Numbered from the stretch's first letter, positions 9,224 to 17,687 are shown. The stretch: 64,000 nucleotides of DNA from Geminicoccaceae bacterium (GCA_020638495.1 JACKIN010000012.1:60455-124454); one strand, 5' to 3'. Notes: generated by a model not told the origin, from the sequence alone. Numbers and translations are program-made.

Positions 9224-10663
9224 TCAGTTCGGGTAGGCGTTGGGCTTGGACGACCAGTCGAGATAGGCCTCGCGCTGGGCGTCGACGCCGACGCGCTCGG
9301 TGATCGCATCCCACTGGGCGGCGACGTCGTCGAGAATGGCCTGCGGATCCTCGCCGGCCCAGAGCCGCGAGATGCCCTGCCGAAGCGCCTCCTCGTAGCG
9401 GTCGGTCTGCAGCAGCGAGAGGTCGAGGATGCCGCTCACGGCCCCGGCCTGCAGGGCCTCGAGGTATTGCGGCGCCTCGGGCCAGCGCGACTTGTACTCC
9501 TCGCTGGTGAAGTGGCTGTCGCGGAACGGGTCGCGCAGCGCGTAGGGCAACTGCACGCGGTCGATGCTGACCTCCTCGGAATTGAGCCACTGGATGAAGA
9601 GGTAGGCCGCCTCCTTGTTGTTCGAGTCGGAGGAGACGGCGAGCGAGAAGCCTGAGGCGAGCTGCGGGTGGCCGCCCGGCGTGAGGGCGTAGCCGACCTT
9701 GCCGGCGATCTGCGACTTGGGGACCCACGAGAAGGCCTCCTGATCGAGGCCGTAGCCGGCGGCCCAGCGGCCATAGGGCGGCCAGGAGATGGTCATCGCC
9801 GTGTCGCCCTGGAGGAAGGCCGCGAGGTTCTCGACGAAGCCCCAGGTCTCGACGCCGGGCGGCATGCACTTGTTCTCTTCCAGCATGCTCTGGAAGACGC
9901 CGACACCGGCCTCGCTGTTGACCGTGGCCTGCATGGTCTCCGGATCGAAGAATTTGCCGCCGGCGACGCGGAAGCGTTCCTGGAACATCTGCTGCGCGTA
10001 GGGCGGGTCGCGGAAGAGGCCGGCGCCGTAGGGCTTGCCGCCGGTATGCTCGGTGATGAAGCAGCTGACGTCGTAGAACTGCTGCCAGTCGGTCGGCGGC
10101 ACCGGCAGGTCGTAGCCCTTGGCCTCCTTGAAGGCGGCCTGGATCTCGGGATCGCCGAGCACGTCGGTGCGGTAGTAGAAGACGAAGACGTCACCGTCGT
10201 CGGGGAAGCCGTAGATGGTGTCGCCGACCAGCATCTGGTTGTCGCGATAGACGGGGGCGATCGTCTGCAGCTCGTCGCGGTAGCCGTATTTGTCGACATA
10301 GGGGTCGAGCGGCTCGAGGGCGCCGGCGCGCGCGAGATCGGCCATCCAGGAGGGGATGACGTTGAGCGCGTCATAGGCGCCGGTTCCGGCCCGATGCTCC
10401 TGCAGGATCTTGGTGAACATCTCGGCCGTCGGCACCTCGATGACCTTGACGTCGATGCCGGTCAGCTCCTTCCACTTCGGCCCCGAGAAGTTCAGGGGGT
10501 CGAGGGCCTGCAGGCCGGCTTCCCAGACGATGGTGATCTCGGTGCCGGCATACTGCTTGGCCGCCTCGACGGCCCGCTCGGCCGCCGACTGGGCGAGAGC
10601 CGGCAGGCTCGCCAGGATCGCCGTGGCGCTGACCGCCGTGGCGAGGATGGTTCTGCAGTTCAT
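9224..10663 (-). CDS. Extracellular sugar-binding protein (family 1) of ABC importer
   Basis: A 479-residue periplasmic solute-binding protein with a clear Sec signal peptide (MNCRTILATAVSATAILASL, cut after PALAQ). Family-1 features include the early segment ITIVWEAGLQALDPLN, WMADLARAGALEPLD, IYGFPDDGDVFVFYYRTD and the mid-domain TAMTISWPPYGRW. The length is somewhat above the usual 410-450 residues. GGGAGG before ATG 10663 supports the start. Position inside the apiose/apionate-type operon suggests a sugar or sugar-acid ligand; the actual ligand is inferred from context only. Confidence 0.9.
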   Translation of the reverse strand: MNCRTILATAVSATAILASLPALAQSAAERAVEAAKQYAGTEITIVWEAGLQALDPLNFSGPKWKELTGIDVKVIEVPTAEMFTKILQEHRAGTGAYDALNVIPSWMADLARAGALEPLDPYVDKYGYRDELQTIAPVYRDNQMLVGDTIYGFPDDGDVFVFYYRTDVLGDPEIQAAFKEAKGYDLPVPPTDWQQFYDVSCFITEHTGGKPYGAGLFRDPPYAQQMFQERFRVAGGKFFDPETMQATVNSEAGVGVFQSMLEENKCMPPGVETWGFVENLAAFLQGDTAMTISWPPYGRWAAGYGLDQEAFSWVPKSQIAGKVGYALTPGGHPQLASGFSLAVSSDSNNKEAAYLFIQWLNSEEVSIDRVQLPYALRDPFRDSHFTSEEYKSRWPEAPQYLEALQAGAVSGILDLSLLQTDRYEEALRQGISRLWAGEDPQAILDDVAAQWDAITERVGVDAQREAYLDWSSKPNAYPN

Positions 10664-10694
10664 TTTTTCTGCCTCCCTTCAGCTCCGGCTGACC

Positions 10695-11744
10695 TCAGCC
10701 GGTGAAGCTCTTGCCCAGTGCCGCGAGCTTGGCCTGCCAGCCCGCGCGCTCGGTGATCTCGCGATTGACGATGCCACGGGGCACCCGGCCCTGCATCATG
10801 GCGAGCACGGCGGCGACGTCCGCGGCTCCGATCCCGGCGAAGCACTCGTCCGTCCAGCAGAGCGAGTGCGGCGCCAGGATGACGTTGTCGAGGGTGGTGA
10901 TCGGCTCGCCCTCCGGGGTCGGCTCGACCTCGAAGACGTCGAGCCCGGCGCCGGCGATGCGTTTCGCCTTCAGCGTCTCGTGGAGCGCTCGCTGGTCGAC
11001 GACCGGGCCGCGGGCGGTGTTGATGATGAAGGAGGTGGGCTTCATCAGCGCCAGCCGCTCGGCATTGACGATATGCCGGGTCTGCTCGTTGAGCGGACAG
11101 CTCACCGAGAGGAAGTCGCTTTCCCGAAAGAGCGTCTCGAGATCGACCAGCTCGACCCCGAGCGTGGCCGCGACCGTGGCATCGGCGTAAGGGTCGAAGG
11201 CGATGAACCGCATGTCGAGCGGCCGCGCGATGCGAAACACCTCGGCACCGATATTGCCGATGCCGAGCTGACCGAGCGTGCGGCCAACGAGACCCATGCC
11301 CATGTTGGCGCTGCGCTTCGCCCAGCCCTCGGGGCCCTGGCGGACGAGCTGGTCCTTGACCATCAGCCGTCCGGCCAGGGCCAGGATGAAGGTCAGTATG
11401 GCCACTGCCACCGGCCGGCGCACGCCGTCCGGCGTGGTGACGAGGGCGATGTCGTTCGCCGTGCAGACCGGCACGTCGACGCTGTCGAAGCCGACGCCGA
11501 AACGGGCCACCACGGCGAGCCGCCCGCTCTTCGGCACGCTCGTCGCATCGAAGCGCGGGACGAGGAGGATGAGCGCGTCGACATCCTCGAGGGCGGCAGC
11601 CGGCATGACGCCGTCGACCGGATCGACGTAGCGGACCCGCACGTCGGGATTGGCCTGGAGCGGGCCGAGATCGAACGAGGGATAGGCGGCACCGCCGTCG
11701 GGAAGCCGGAAATCCCCGCTCAGGGCTACTTCGAAGGTCGCCAC
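10695..11744 (-). CDS. D-isomer-specific 2-hydroxyacid dehydrogenase
   Basis: A 349-residue NAD-dependent dehydrogenase of the SerA/hydroxypyruvate-reductase superfamily. The cofactor motif GIGNIG is at 161-166; the catalytic triad is Arg245 (NTARGP), Glu274 (FEVEP) and His293 (APHS). There is no C-terminal ACT domain, so it is not a feedback-regulated biosynthetic SerA. The start is GTG 11744, four bases after the preceding stop and with GGGAGG upstream. In this operon it may interconvert a C2-C4 hydroxy/oxo acid (glyoxylate, hydroxypyruvate or tartronate semialdehyde type) made by sugar-acid breakdown; that is inference. Confidence 0.88.
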   Translation of the reverse strand: MATFEVALSGDFRLPDGGAAYPSFDLGPLQANPDVRVRYVDPVDGVMPAAALEDVDALILLVPRFDATSVPKSGRLAVVARFGVGFDSVDVPVCTANDIALVTTPDGVRRPVAVAILTFILALAGRLMVKDQLVRQGPEGWAKRSANMGMGLVGRTLGQLGIGNIGAEVFRIARPLDMRFIAFDPYADATVAATLGVELVDLETLFRESDFLSVSCPLNEQTRHIVNAERLALMKPTSFIINTARGPVVDQRALHETLKAKRIAGAGLDVFEVEPTPEGEPITTLDNVILAPHSLCWTDECFAGIGAADVAAVLAMMQGRVPRGIVNREITERAGWQAKLAALGKSFTG

Positions 11745-11748
11745 GTCG

Positions 11749-12585
11749 TCAGCCTCCCTTGGCTTTCTTCTTCGTCTTCTTCGCGGCGCCCTTTTTGGCG
11801 GCTTTCGCCACGTCCGCATAGCCCGAACGAATGCCGTCGATACCCTGGCGCAACGCGTTCTGCAGCAGCCAGACATCGCCGTTATAGGCGATCAGGTCCC
11901 AGCCTTCCTCGGCCAGGCCGACGCCGGAGGGGATGTCGCCGACCATCCGGCCGAGGCCGAGGCCGTGCTTCTGGCCCGCCTTCAGGACCTTGGCCAGGGC
12001 CTTCTTGTAGTCGGGGTGATCGAACTGGCCCGGGATGCCCATGCTGGCGGTGAGGTCGAGATGGCCGACCCAGAGCACGTCGACGCCGTCGACCGCGGCG
12101 ATCTCGTCGACGTTCTCGATACCCTCGGCGGTCTCGATCAGGGCAACGAAGCGGGTCCGGGCGTTGGCGGCGGCCAGCGCCTGGCTGACCGGCTGCATCC
12201 TGTAGCGGTCATTGGCCAGGGCGAGCGCCAGACCGCGCTTGCCGATCGGCGTATACTTCATCTTCTCGAGGACGGAGCGGGCCTGCTTGGCCGAGCCGAC
12301 CATCGGAATGACGATCGCATCGGCGCCGGCGTCGAGGGCGCGGGCGATGTGGTCGGAGCGATCGGACGGGACCCGGGTGAAGACCGGCATGTCGGCCGCC
12401 TCGAAATAGCGCAGGCAGCGCTGCACCGTCTCGAACGAGTTGCCGCTGTGCTCCATGTCGAAGAACACGAAGTCCGCGCCGGCCTCCTTCATGATGTAGC
12501 CGATGCCGGGCGTGGTGAACTCGCCCACATAGTGCCCGAGCTTCAGCCCTTTGCGGTCGAGCAGGGCGGCGACTTCGCCGGTCAT
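11749..12585 (-). CDS. HpcH/HpaI-type aldolase with lysine-rich tail
   Basis: A 278-residue class II pyruvate-dependent aldolase-like protein (HpcH/HpaI family), usually cleaving 4-hydroxy-2-oxo acids. Visible family elements are DMEHSGNS (active-site His), FTRVPS (catalytic Arg), LIETAEGIENVDEIA (metal-ligand Glu) and GHLDLTASMG (metal-ligand Asp). The last 20 residues are an unusual lysine/alanine run (KKGAAKKTKKKAKGG) not typical of the family. The start overlaps the apnO-like stop by ATGA. A role in the last steps of sugar-acid breakdown is likely, but the substrate is not known. Confidence 0.88.
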   Translation of the reverse strand: MTGEVAALLDRKGLKLGHYVGEFTTPGIGYIMKEAGADFVFFDMEHSGNSFETVQRCLRYFEAADMPVFTRVPSDRSDHIARALDAGADAIVIPMVGSAKQARSVLEKMKYTPIGKRGLALALANDRYRMQPVSQALAAANARTRFVALIETAEGIENVDEIAAVDGVDVLWVGHLDLTASMGIPGQFDHPDYKKALAKVLKAGQKHGLGLGRMVGDIPSGVGLAEEGWDLIAYNGDVWLLQNALRQGIDGIRSGYADVAKAAKKGAAKKTKKKAKGG

Positions 12586-13430
12586 GATGCGGCTCCCTTC
12601 GGGTTGCAGATCTCCTTGACGCTCGCCTCGATCTCGGCGGGCTCGAGCACGTTCAGCCAGTCGTCCCTGAGCAGCTTTGGCCTGGCGTTGGCGATGGCGA
12701 GCTTCGCACCGTCGGAGAACATGCCCGGGAAGTCCTCGAAGAGGATGCCCATCTCGATGCCGAGATGGCCGAGCATGAAGTCCATGGCGGCCTCCTTGGG
12801 CACGCCCCTGGCGACGACCGCGTCGGTGGCTTCGCGCAGCGCCGTGACCAGCGTGGCGCCGATGGTCTCGGAGAGCCCGGGCTCGAGCAGGGCGAGGCCC
12901 TCGACGGTCACGCGGTGCGAGCGGGTCACCGGCTTGTAGATGGTCCTCGCGATCTCCTCGCAGAGGGCGAAATGCTCCTCCGGCCCCTGCATCAGGGCGC
13001 TGACGATGCCCTGGCCGGCCGCCACGCCGCCGAAATAGTCCTTCTGCGCCTCGAGCGTCGGCTCGTAGCGGAAGATCGAGGGATGGCAGGGGTGGGTGAC
13101 GAAGTAGGTGATGTCGTCGCGCTTCGGCAGCTCGCCGGCATGGGGGGCCGCGGCGTCCAGCATGATCACGGCGCAGCCCGGTTGGAGCTGGTCGACGAAG
13201 GTGTGCGCGATCTTGCCGATGAGCGCATCCGGCACCGCCATCAGCACCACGTCGGCATTGCCGAGAGCCTGGGCCTGGTCGACGCAGTCGGCGCCGATGG
13301 CGTCCTTCAGGCGCTTGCGGCCGACCTCGCTGACCTCCACATGGGCGACCTCGAAGGGCGAGCCCAGGAGATTGGTGGCGAGGCGCACGCCCATCTTGCC
13401 GCCGGCCCCGAGCAGCGCGATCCTGGTCAT
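12582..13430 (-). CDS. apnO: Probable D-apionate oxidoisomerase (ApnO-like, PGDH C-terminal family)
   Basis: A 282-residue NAD-binding protein with an N-terminal Rossmann fold (LGAGGKMG, residues 7-14; MAVPDALIGKI) and an all-helical C-terminal domain of the phosphogluconate-dehydrogenase type. This arrangement is that of ApnO, which oxidises and rearranges D-apionate to 3-oxo-isoapionate. The assignment rests on family resemblance and on neighbours: the RuBisCO-like gene upstream and apiose-dehydrogenase-like genes beyond. It is preceded by an 85-base gap with AGAGGAAG before ATG, and overlaps the aldolase start. A different branched sugar acid as substrate cannot be excluded. Confidence 0.72.
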   Translation of the reverse strand: MTRIALLGAGGKMGVRLATNLLGSPFEVAHVEVSEVGRKRLKDAIGADCVDQAQALGNADVVLMAVPDALIGKIAHTFVDQLQPGCAVIMLDAAAPHAGELPKRDDITYFVTHPCHPSIFRYEPTLEAQKDYFGGVAAGQGIVSALMQGPEEHFALCEEIARTIYKPVTRSHRVTVEGLALLEPGLSETIGATLVTALREATDAVVARGVPKEAAMDFMLGHLGIEMGILFEDFPGMFSDGAKLAIANARPKLLRDDWLNVLEPAEIEASVKEICNPKGAAS

Positions 13431-13515
13431 CTTCCTCTGTCTCCCTTGTCGTTGGCCGACCCTTGGCGATCAGGCCGAATGGTGTCTGCAGCTCTCGCCT
13501 GCGCGCGGGTCGGGC

Positions 13516-14763
13516 TCATCGGCCGAGCGCCTCGAGCGCCGTTCGCAGCTCCTTGTGCGCCGCTGCCGCGGTGGCCAGCGGGATCCCGGCGGCGGCGGCA
13601 TCCCAGGCCTGGCGCAGGCTGGCGACGCCGGCCTCGATGCCGTCCGGGTGGCCCATGAGACCACCACCGGCAGCAAAGATCAGGTCGGTCGTGCCGATGG
13701 CGGCGTAGGTGTCGTGCGCCTGGCCGGCGGTCTGGCCCGAGCTGAAGACCGGCATCGAGATGCAGGGCTTCTCGTCCCACATCGGTGTCAGCACGCTCCG
13801 GGCGGACGCGATGACGCTGTCGTCCGGCTCGCAGAACTTGTTGCGGATGCCGTAGACATGCATGTGGTCGGCGCCGGCCAGCCGCCAGATCTTCGACCAG
13901 GCGGGAAAGGACCAGCCGAGCAGCGGGTGGCGCGAGAGGTAGCCCCAGCCGTTGCGGTGGGCGTGGATCGGCAGGCGGCTGTGGCGGCCGAGCTCGACCA
14001 TGCCGACGATGCCGACCGAGTTCAGGCTCGCCATGACGCAGGTGCCGCCGAGGGCCTCGACGAGATCGTGGCGGCGGCGCATCTCGTCGAGCTCGCCGGT
14101 GATGTTGAAGGCGAACATCACCCGCTTGCCGGTCGCCTGGGCATGGCGGTCGATGACCTGCATCACCGCCCGGGCGCGGGCCTCGAACGGGCAGTGCGGC
14201 CCGTCCGCCTGCAGCTCGTCGTCCTTGATGAAATCGATGCCGCCCCGGCAGAGGGCGTCGACCATCTCCGCCGTCGCCTCGGGCGAGAGACCGACCGACG
14301 GCTTGATGATGGTGCCGATCAGGGGGCCGCTGGCGACGCCGGCAAGGCGCCGCGTCCCTTCAATGCCGAACTGCGGCCCCGGGTAGCGCCCGGCGAAGGC
14401 CGGCGGCAGGTCGATGTCGAGGAGGCGCAGGCCCGAGAACTGGTGCAGCTCGAAGAGATTGCCGGCGACCGTGGCGACGAGGTTGGGTAGCGAGGCGCCG
14501 AGATTCTCGAGTGGCCAGGAGAGCTCGGCGGCGCAGCGGCGGTAGACCGGGCCAGCCTTCGCACCGGGCAGGGACGGGGTTGCGGCCTCCTCCAGCAGCT
14601 CCAGCTTCTCGATCCGGGCGCCGTAGCGCTCCTTGAGCTCGGGCGTTTCGCCCGGCAGGGCCACGAAGGTGCCGGACGACTGCTCGCCGGCCATGACCTC
14701 GACGGCACGGCGCGGGTCGTCGGCCGTCTCGATCAGGTAGCTGGCCCGGATCCGCTCCGTCAT
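13516..14763 (-). CDS. RuBisCO-like protein, probable 3-oxo-isoapionate-4-phosphate decarboxylase or transcarboxylase/hydrolase
   Basis: A 415-residue form IV RuBisCO homologue. By motif alignment it keeps Lys154 (TIIKP, equal to K175), the carbamylation/metal set Lys180-Asp182-Glu183 (DFIKDDE), His269-Arg270 (HAHRNG), His302, Lys309 (NKF) and Ser342 (SSG), plus the phosphate-loop GGGLMGHP. Loop 6 reads KFCEPDD rather than KLEG, so CO2 fixation is not expected. Next to apnO it fits the RLPs known in D-apionate breakdown, which decarboxylate or split 3-oxo-isoapionate-4-phosphate (to 3-phosphoglycerate and glycolate in the transcarboxylase type). It overlaps the upstream dehydrogenase stop by ATGA. 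Which reaction it performs cannot be read from sequence alone. Confidence 0.8.
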   Translation of the reverse strand: MTERIRASYLIETADDPRRAVEVMAGEQSSGTFVALPGETPELKERYGARIEKLELLEEAATPSLPGAKAGPVYRRCAAELSWPLENLGASLPNLVATVAGNLFELHQFSGLRLLDIDLPPAFAGRYPGPQFGIEGTRRLAGVASGPLIGTIIKPSVGLSPEATAEMVDALCRGGIDFIKDDELQADGPHCPFEARARAVMQVIDRHAQATGKRVMFAFNITGELDEMRRRHDLVEALGGTCVMASLNSVGIVGMVELGRHSRLPIHAHRNGWGYLSRHPLLGWSFPAWSKIWRLAGADHMHVYGIRNKFCEPDDSVIASARSVLTPMWDEKPCISMPVFSSGQTAGQAHDTYAAIGTTDLIFAAGGGLMGHPDGIEAGVASLRQAWDAAAAGIPLATAAAAHKELRTALEALGR

Positions 14764-15776
14764 GCCTCGGGCACCACCGGCTGGCCGGAGGCGGCCGACG
14801 CGTAGGCGGCTTCGACCAGGGCGAAGGTCTTGAGATTGTCGCGGCCGGAGGTCTGGAACTCGGCGCCGGACTTCAGGCAATCAACGAAATGCTGCTGGGT
14901 GTTGAGCACCGAGCCCTGCGCCAGCGCCCATTGTGGATCGGCCCAGCTCGGCACGCCCGGGCGGATGTCGCGGACCTCGAGACTGCCCGGGCGGTGCAGC
15001 TCGAGCCGGTAGTCCCGCTCGAGACGCAGCGTTCCGTCCCGGCCCTCGATCTCGGCCAGGGTCTGCGGGAAGGGGTCGGGGTCGATCCGGTTCGTATAGG
15101 TGCAGGTGACCGCGCAGACCGCACCCGAGCGATGGCGCAGGGTCATGGTCGCCTGTGCCTCGCCCCTGGCACCCGGCATCGTCCTTTGCGTTCGGGCGTA
15201 GAGATCGGCGACGTCACCCAGGAGGAACCGGGCCACGTCGAGGACATGGATGCCGAGATCGAGCAGGATGAAGCGCTCGACCTTTGCCAGATAGGGCTGG
15301 CCAGCCACGACATCGTAGCCGGTGCGCCAGGCGATGTGGGCGAAGAACGGCTCGCCGATCGCCGGCATGGCGCGACGCAGCTCGATCAACGGCGACTGGA
15401 ACCGGAAGTTCTCGTGCACCATCAAGCGGATGCCGGCGGCCTCGGCTGTCTGGAGGATGCGGCGGACGCCAGCGATGTCGGGCGCGAAGGGCTTCTGGCA
15501 GATGATGTCGGCACCTGCCGCCGCCGCCTTTGCGACCAGCGGCTCGTGCGTCTCCATGGTTGTCGCGATGTCGACGAAGTCCGGCCGCGCCGCGGCGAGC
15601 ATGGCGTCGACGTCGGTAAAGGCCTCGGCACCCGTCAAGGCCGCCGCGGCCGCTGCCTTGGCCGGATCGAGATCGCAAACGGCGACCAGCTCGGCGCCGG
15701 CGATGTCGCCCCAGGCCTTGAGGTGATTCTGGGCGAAGAAGCCGCAGCCGATCACGGCGCCGCGCAGCGCGCTCAT
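14760..15776 (-). CDS. Gfo/Idh/MocA family oxidoreductase (second copy)
   Basis: A 338-residue NAD(P)-dependent sugar dehydrogenase. The N-terminal Rossmann motif is VIGCGFFAQNH; the cofactor/substrate motif ICQKPFAPD replaces the usual EKP lysine motif with QKP, and the C-terminal domain carries LLDLGIHVLDVARF. It resembles the adjacent upstream gene along its whole length and overlaps it by ATGA, so the two probably arose by tandem duplication. It may oxidise a related sugar or the opposite anomer, or form a heteromer; the sequence does not tell. Confidence 0.88.
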   Translation of the reverse strand: MSALRGAVIGCGFFAQNHLKAWGDIAGAELVAVCDLDPAKAAAAAALTGAEAFTDVDAMLAAARPDFVDIATTMETHEPLVAKAAAAGADIICQKPFAPDIAGVRRILQTAEAAGIRLMVHENFRFQSPLIELRRAMPAIGEPFFAHIAWRTGYDVVAGQPYLAKVERFILLDLGIHVLDVARFLLGDVADLYARTQRTMPGARGEAQATMTLRHRSGAVCAVTCTYTNRIDPDPFPQTLAEIEGRDGTLRLERDYRLELHRPGSLEVRDIRPGVPSWADPQWALAQGSVLNTQQHFVDCLKSGAEFQTSGRDNLKTFALVEAAYASAASGQPVVPEA

Positions 15777-16780
15777 GAGGCTCTTCCGGTCGCGGCCGAT
15801 TCGTAGGCCCTGAAGACGAGGTCGATCGTCTTGAGGTTGTCGGCGCCAGAGGTCGCGGGCTCGCGGTCGTTCTGCAGGCACTCGATCCAATGACGCTGGA
15901 TGTTGACGACGCTCTCCTGGATGTTGTGCCAGGGCTTCGCGCCGAAGGCGGGCACGGCGGGCTCGACGTCTTCCTCGCGCGACCAGCCCGGGCCCGAGAC
16001 GCGCAGGTGATAGCCGGCGAGCAGCTCGACGGTGCCCTTGGTGCCTTCGATCCGCACCAGGGTCTGGGGGAAGGGGTCCGGCTCGAGTTTGGTGAAGAAC
16101 GAGAAGTCGACGAGGCTCACCGCACCGCCAGCGTGGTCGAGGAGGATCGTCACGCAGTCCTCGCCGGCGACGGCCGGGTTGACCCTCTGGGTGCGGCAGT
16201 GCAGCCGGGTGGCCTCGCCGAGGAAGTAGCGGGCGAGATCGAGCAGGTGGATGCCGAGATCCATGATGGCGAGCTGTGGCTCGGTCTTCAGATAGGGCTG
16301 GTTGGTGTAGATATCGTAGGCGTGGCGAAAGCTGATCCGGGCATAGGCCGGCTCGCCGATCTCCCCCGAAGAAACGATATTTTTCACTGCCATCAGGGGC
16401 GATTGCCAGCGGAAGTTCTCGTGCACCATGAGCGGCACGCCGGCTTGGGCGCAGGCATCGACCATCGCCCTGGCGTCGTCGAGGGTGGGGGCGAAGGGCT
16501 TCTGGCAGATCACGGGTACACGGTGCCGTGCGGCGAGCTCGACCAACGGCCGATGGCTCGGGGCCGTGGTGATGATGTCGACGAAATCGAGCGCTTCGCT
16601 GGCCAGCATGGTGGCCGCGTCGTCGAAGACCCTGGCACCGTCGCCGGCCGCCCCGGCGGCTCGCGCCCTGGCCGGATCCTGGTCGCAGACCGCCACGATC
16701 GCCGCACCATCGATCAGCTGCCACGCCGCCAGATGATTGGCGGCGAAAAAGCCGCAGCCGATGATCCCGCCCTTCAGCAT
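15773..16780 (-). CDS. apsD: Probable D-apiose dehydrogenase (Gfo/Idh/MocA family)
   Basis: A 335-residue Gfo/Idh/MocA oxidoreductase, with IIGCGFFAANH at residues 5-15, VICQKPFAPT, and AIMDLGIHLLDLARYFLGEA in the substrate domain. D-apiose dehydrogenase (ApsD) belongs to this family and converts D-apiose to apionolactone with NAD+. The choice of ApsD rests on resemblance and on clustering with lactonase-, oxidoisomerase- and RLP-like genes. It heads the long operon ending at 7461. ATG 16780 starts the family-typical N-terminus; an upstream ATG at 16849 would add 23 residues. A shared ATACCA motif lies 54 bases upstream. Confidence 0.7.
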   Translation of the reverse strand: MLKGGIIGCGFFAANHLAAWQLIDGAAIVAVCDQDPARARAAGAAGDGARVFDDAATMLASEALDFVDIITTAPSHRPLVELAARHRVPVICQKPFAPTLDDARAMVDACAQAGVPLMVHENFRWQSPLMAVKNIVSSGEIGEPAYARISFRHAYDIYTNQPYLKTEPQLAIMDLGIHLLDLARYFLGEATRLHCRTQRVNPAVAGEDCVTILLDHAGGAVSLVDFSFFTKLEPDPFPQTLVRIEGTKGTVELLAGYHLRVSGPGWSREEDVEPAVPAFGAKPWHNIQESVVNIQRHWIECLQNDREPATSGADNLKTIDLVFRAYESAATGRAS

Positions 16781-16826
16781 GGACGGACCTTTCGGTCCAT
16801 ATTGATCCTCCCGGCCTGCGTTGACT

Positions 16827-16839
16827 GCTGATGATACCA
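16827..16839 (-). promoter_or_regulatory. Candidate GntR operator ahead of apsD operon
   Basis: GCTGATGATACCA, matching 11 of 13 bases of the site at 24844-24856, which also sits about 60 bases before an operon start. The reverse complement begins TGGTAT, a half-site common for FadR-subfamily GntR regulators. Assignment to the nearby regulator is inferred. Confidence 0.45.
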
Positions 16840-16874
16840 GCGCGATCACTCAGCGCAAGCGGGAGGGAGCCGGC

Positions 16875-17264
16875 TCAGGTGAACGGGCCCCAGGCGGCAC
16901 GCAAGGAGAGCTGCCGGTCGTCCAGCTCGCTCAGCCATTCGGCCCCGATGGCGGTGAGCGTGTAGCCGCCGCCGGCGCTCTGGTAGGCGTCGAACTGCAT
17001 GAAGGAGCTGTGCACGCTGGGGCGCAGGATGCCGCGCCGAGCGAGCTCCCAGGCGGCGTCGTAGAGCGGCCGCGAGGCGGCGTAGGTGTCCTCGTTCTCG
17101 ATCGGATCCGGGTGCCGCTTGCCCATCACCTCCGCCACATAGCGCGCGGCCAGGTCGACCACGGTGAGGTGATAGCCATGCTGGCCGTGGGTCGCCGGGC
17201 CCTGCTGGCGCAGCCGGCGCAGGATGTAGGCGAGAGCGCCATCACCATCGAGCGCCGGCGTCAT
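16875..17264 (-). CDS. Small protein of unknown function, possibly winged-helix
   Basis: A 129-residue protein with no recognised family. A helix-rich N-terminal half (about residues 8-75) is followed by WELARRGILRPSV and GGGYTLTAIGAEWLSEL, a pattern resembling the helix and wing of winged-helix domains; this is only a structural guess. The start ATG overlaps the end of the MAPEG gene by ATGA, so the two are transcribed together. It ends 94 bases before the apsD start. Confidence 0.6.
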   Translation of the reverse strand: MTPALDGDGALAYILRRLRQQGPATHGQHGYHLTVVDLAARYVAEVMGKRHPDPIENEDTYAASRPLYDAAWELARRGILRPSVHSSFMQFDAYQSAGGGYTLTAIGAEWLSELDDRQLSLRAAWGPFT

Positions 17265-17687
17265 CGAACGTGGGCGAGCAACGCCATGAGCGGGGCATTC
17301 GGCAGGTCGTCGACCCCGGCATACTGGGCGAGCGCCAGGGTCATGGTGATGGCGTACATCGAGGTCACCAGCAGCATGGCGGCGACCCCGCTGCTGTTGC
17401 GGGCCGGAAAGCCGAAGGAATGGCAGTGCAGCAGGGCCGCCGCGACCAGCATGATGCCGAGCCCGTGCATGGCGAGGGCCGGCGCCCTGCCGATCTCGAC
17501 CATGGCGAGCAGGATGAGCGCCAGGGGTGTGTACTGCGCCACGAAGTTGCGGCCGTGCGAGGCGCGGTCGTAGCAGCGCATCGGCCAGTCGACCTGCCTG
17601 ATCCGGGCGTGCCGCTTGAGCAGGATGAGGTACCGTGTGGCTGATGTAGAGCGTCGCCATGATGACGACATAGAGCGAGGTGAGCAT
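17261..17687 (-). pseudogene. MAPEG-family membrane protein gene, frameshifted
   Basis: The N-terminus (MLTSLYVVIMATLYI) starts at ATG 17687 in one frame. The remainder, with YLILLKRHARIRQVDWPMR, NFVAQYTPLALILLAMVE and an ALAMHGLGIMLVAAALLH helix, continues in the next frame to the stop at 17261. One extra base near 17630-17645 explains the break. Joined, it gives a protein of about 140 residues with four helices, typical of MAPEG (membrane-associated eicosanoid/glutathione metabolism-type) proteins. Three more genes just beyond it are also shifted, so a sequence error is as likely as inactivation. Confidence 0.72.

Noticed and set aside
13516..14763. True CO2-fixing RuBisCO large subunit
   Set aside because: Loop 6 and surrounding residues differ from carboxylating forms, the protein is shorter, and no phosphoribulokinase or small subunit gene is nearby.
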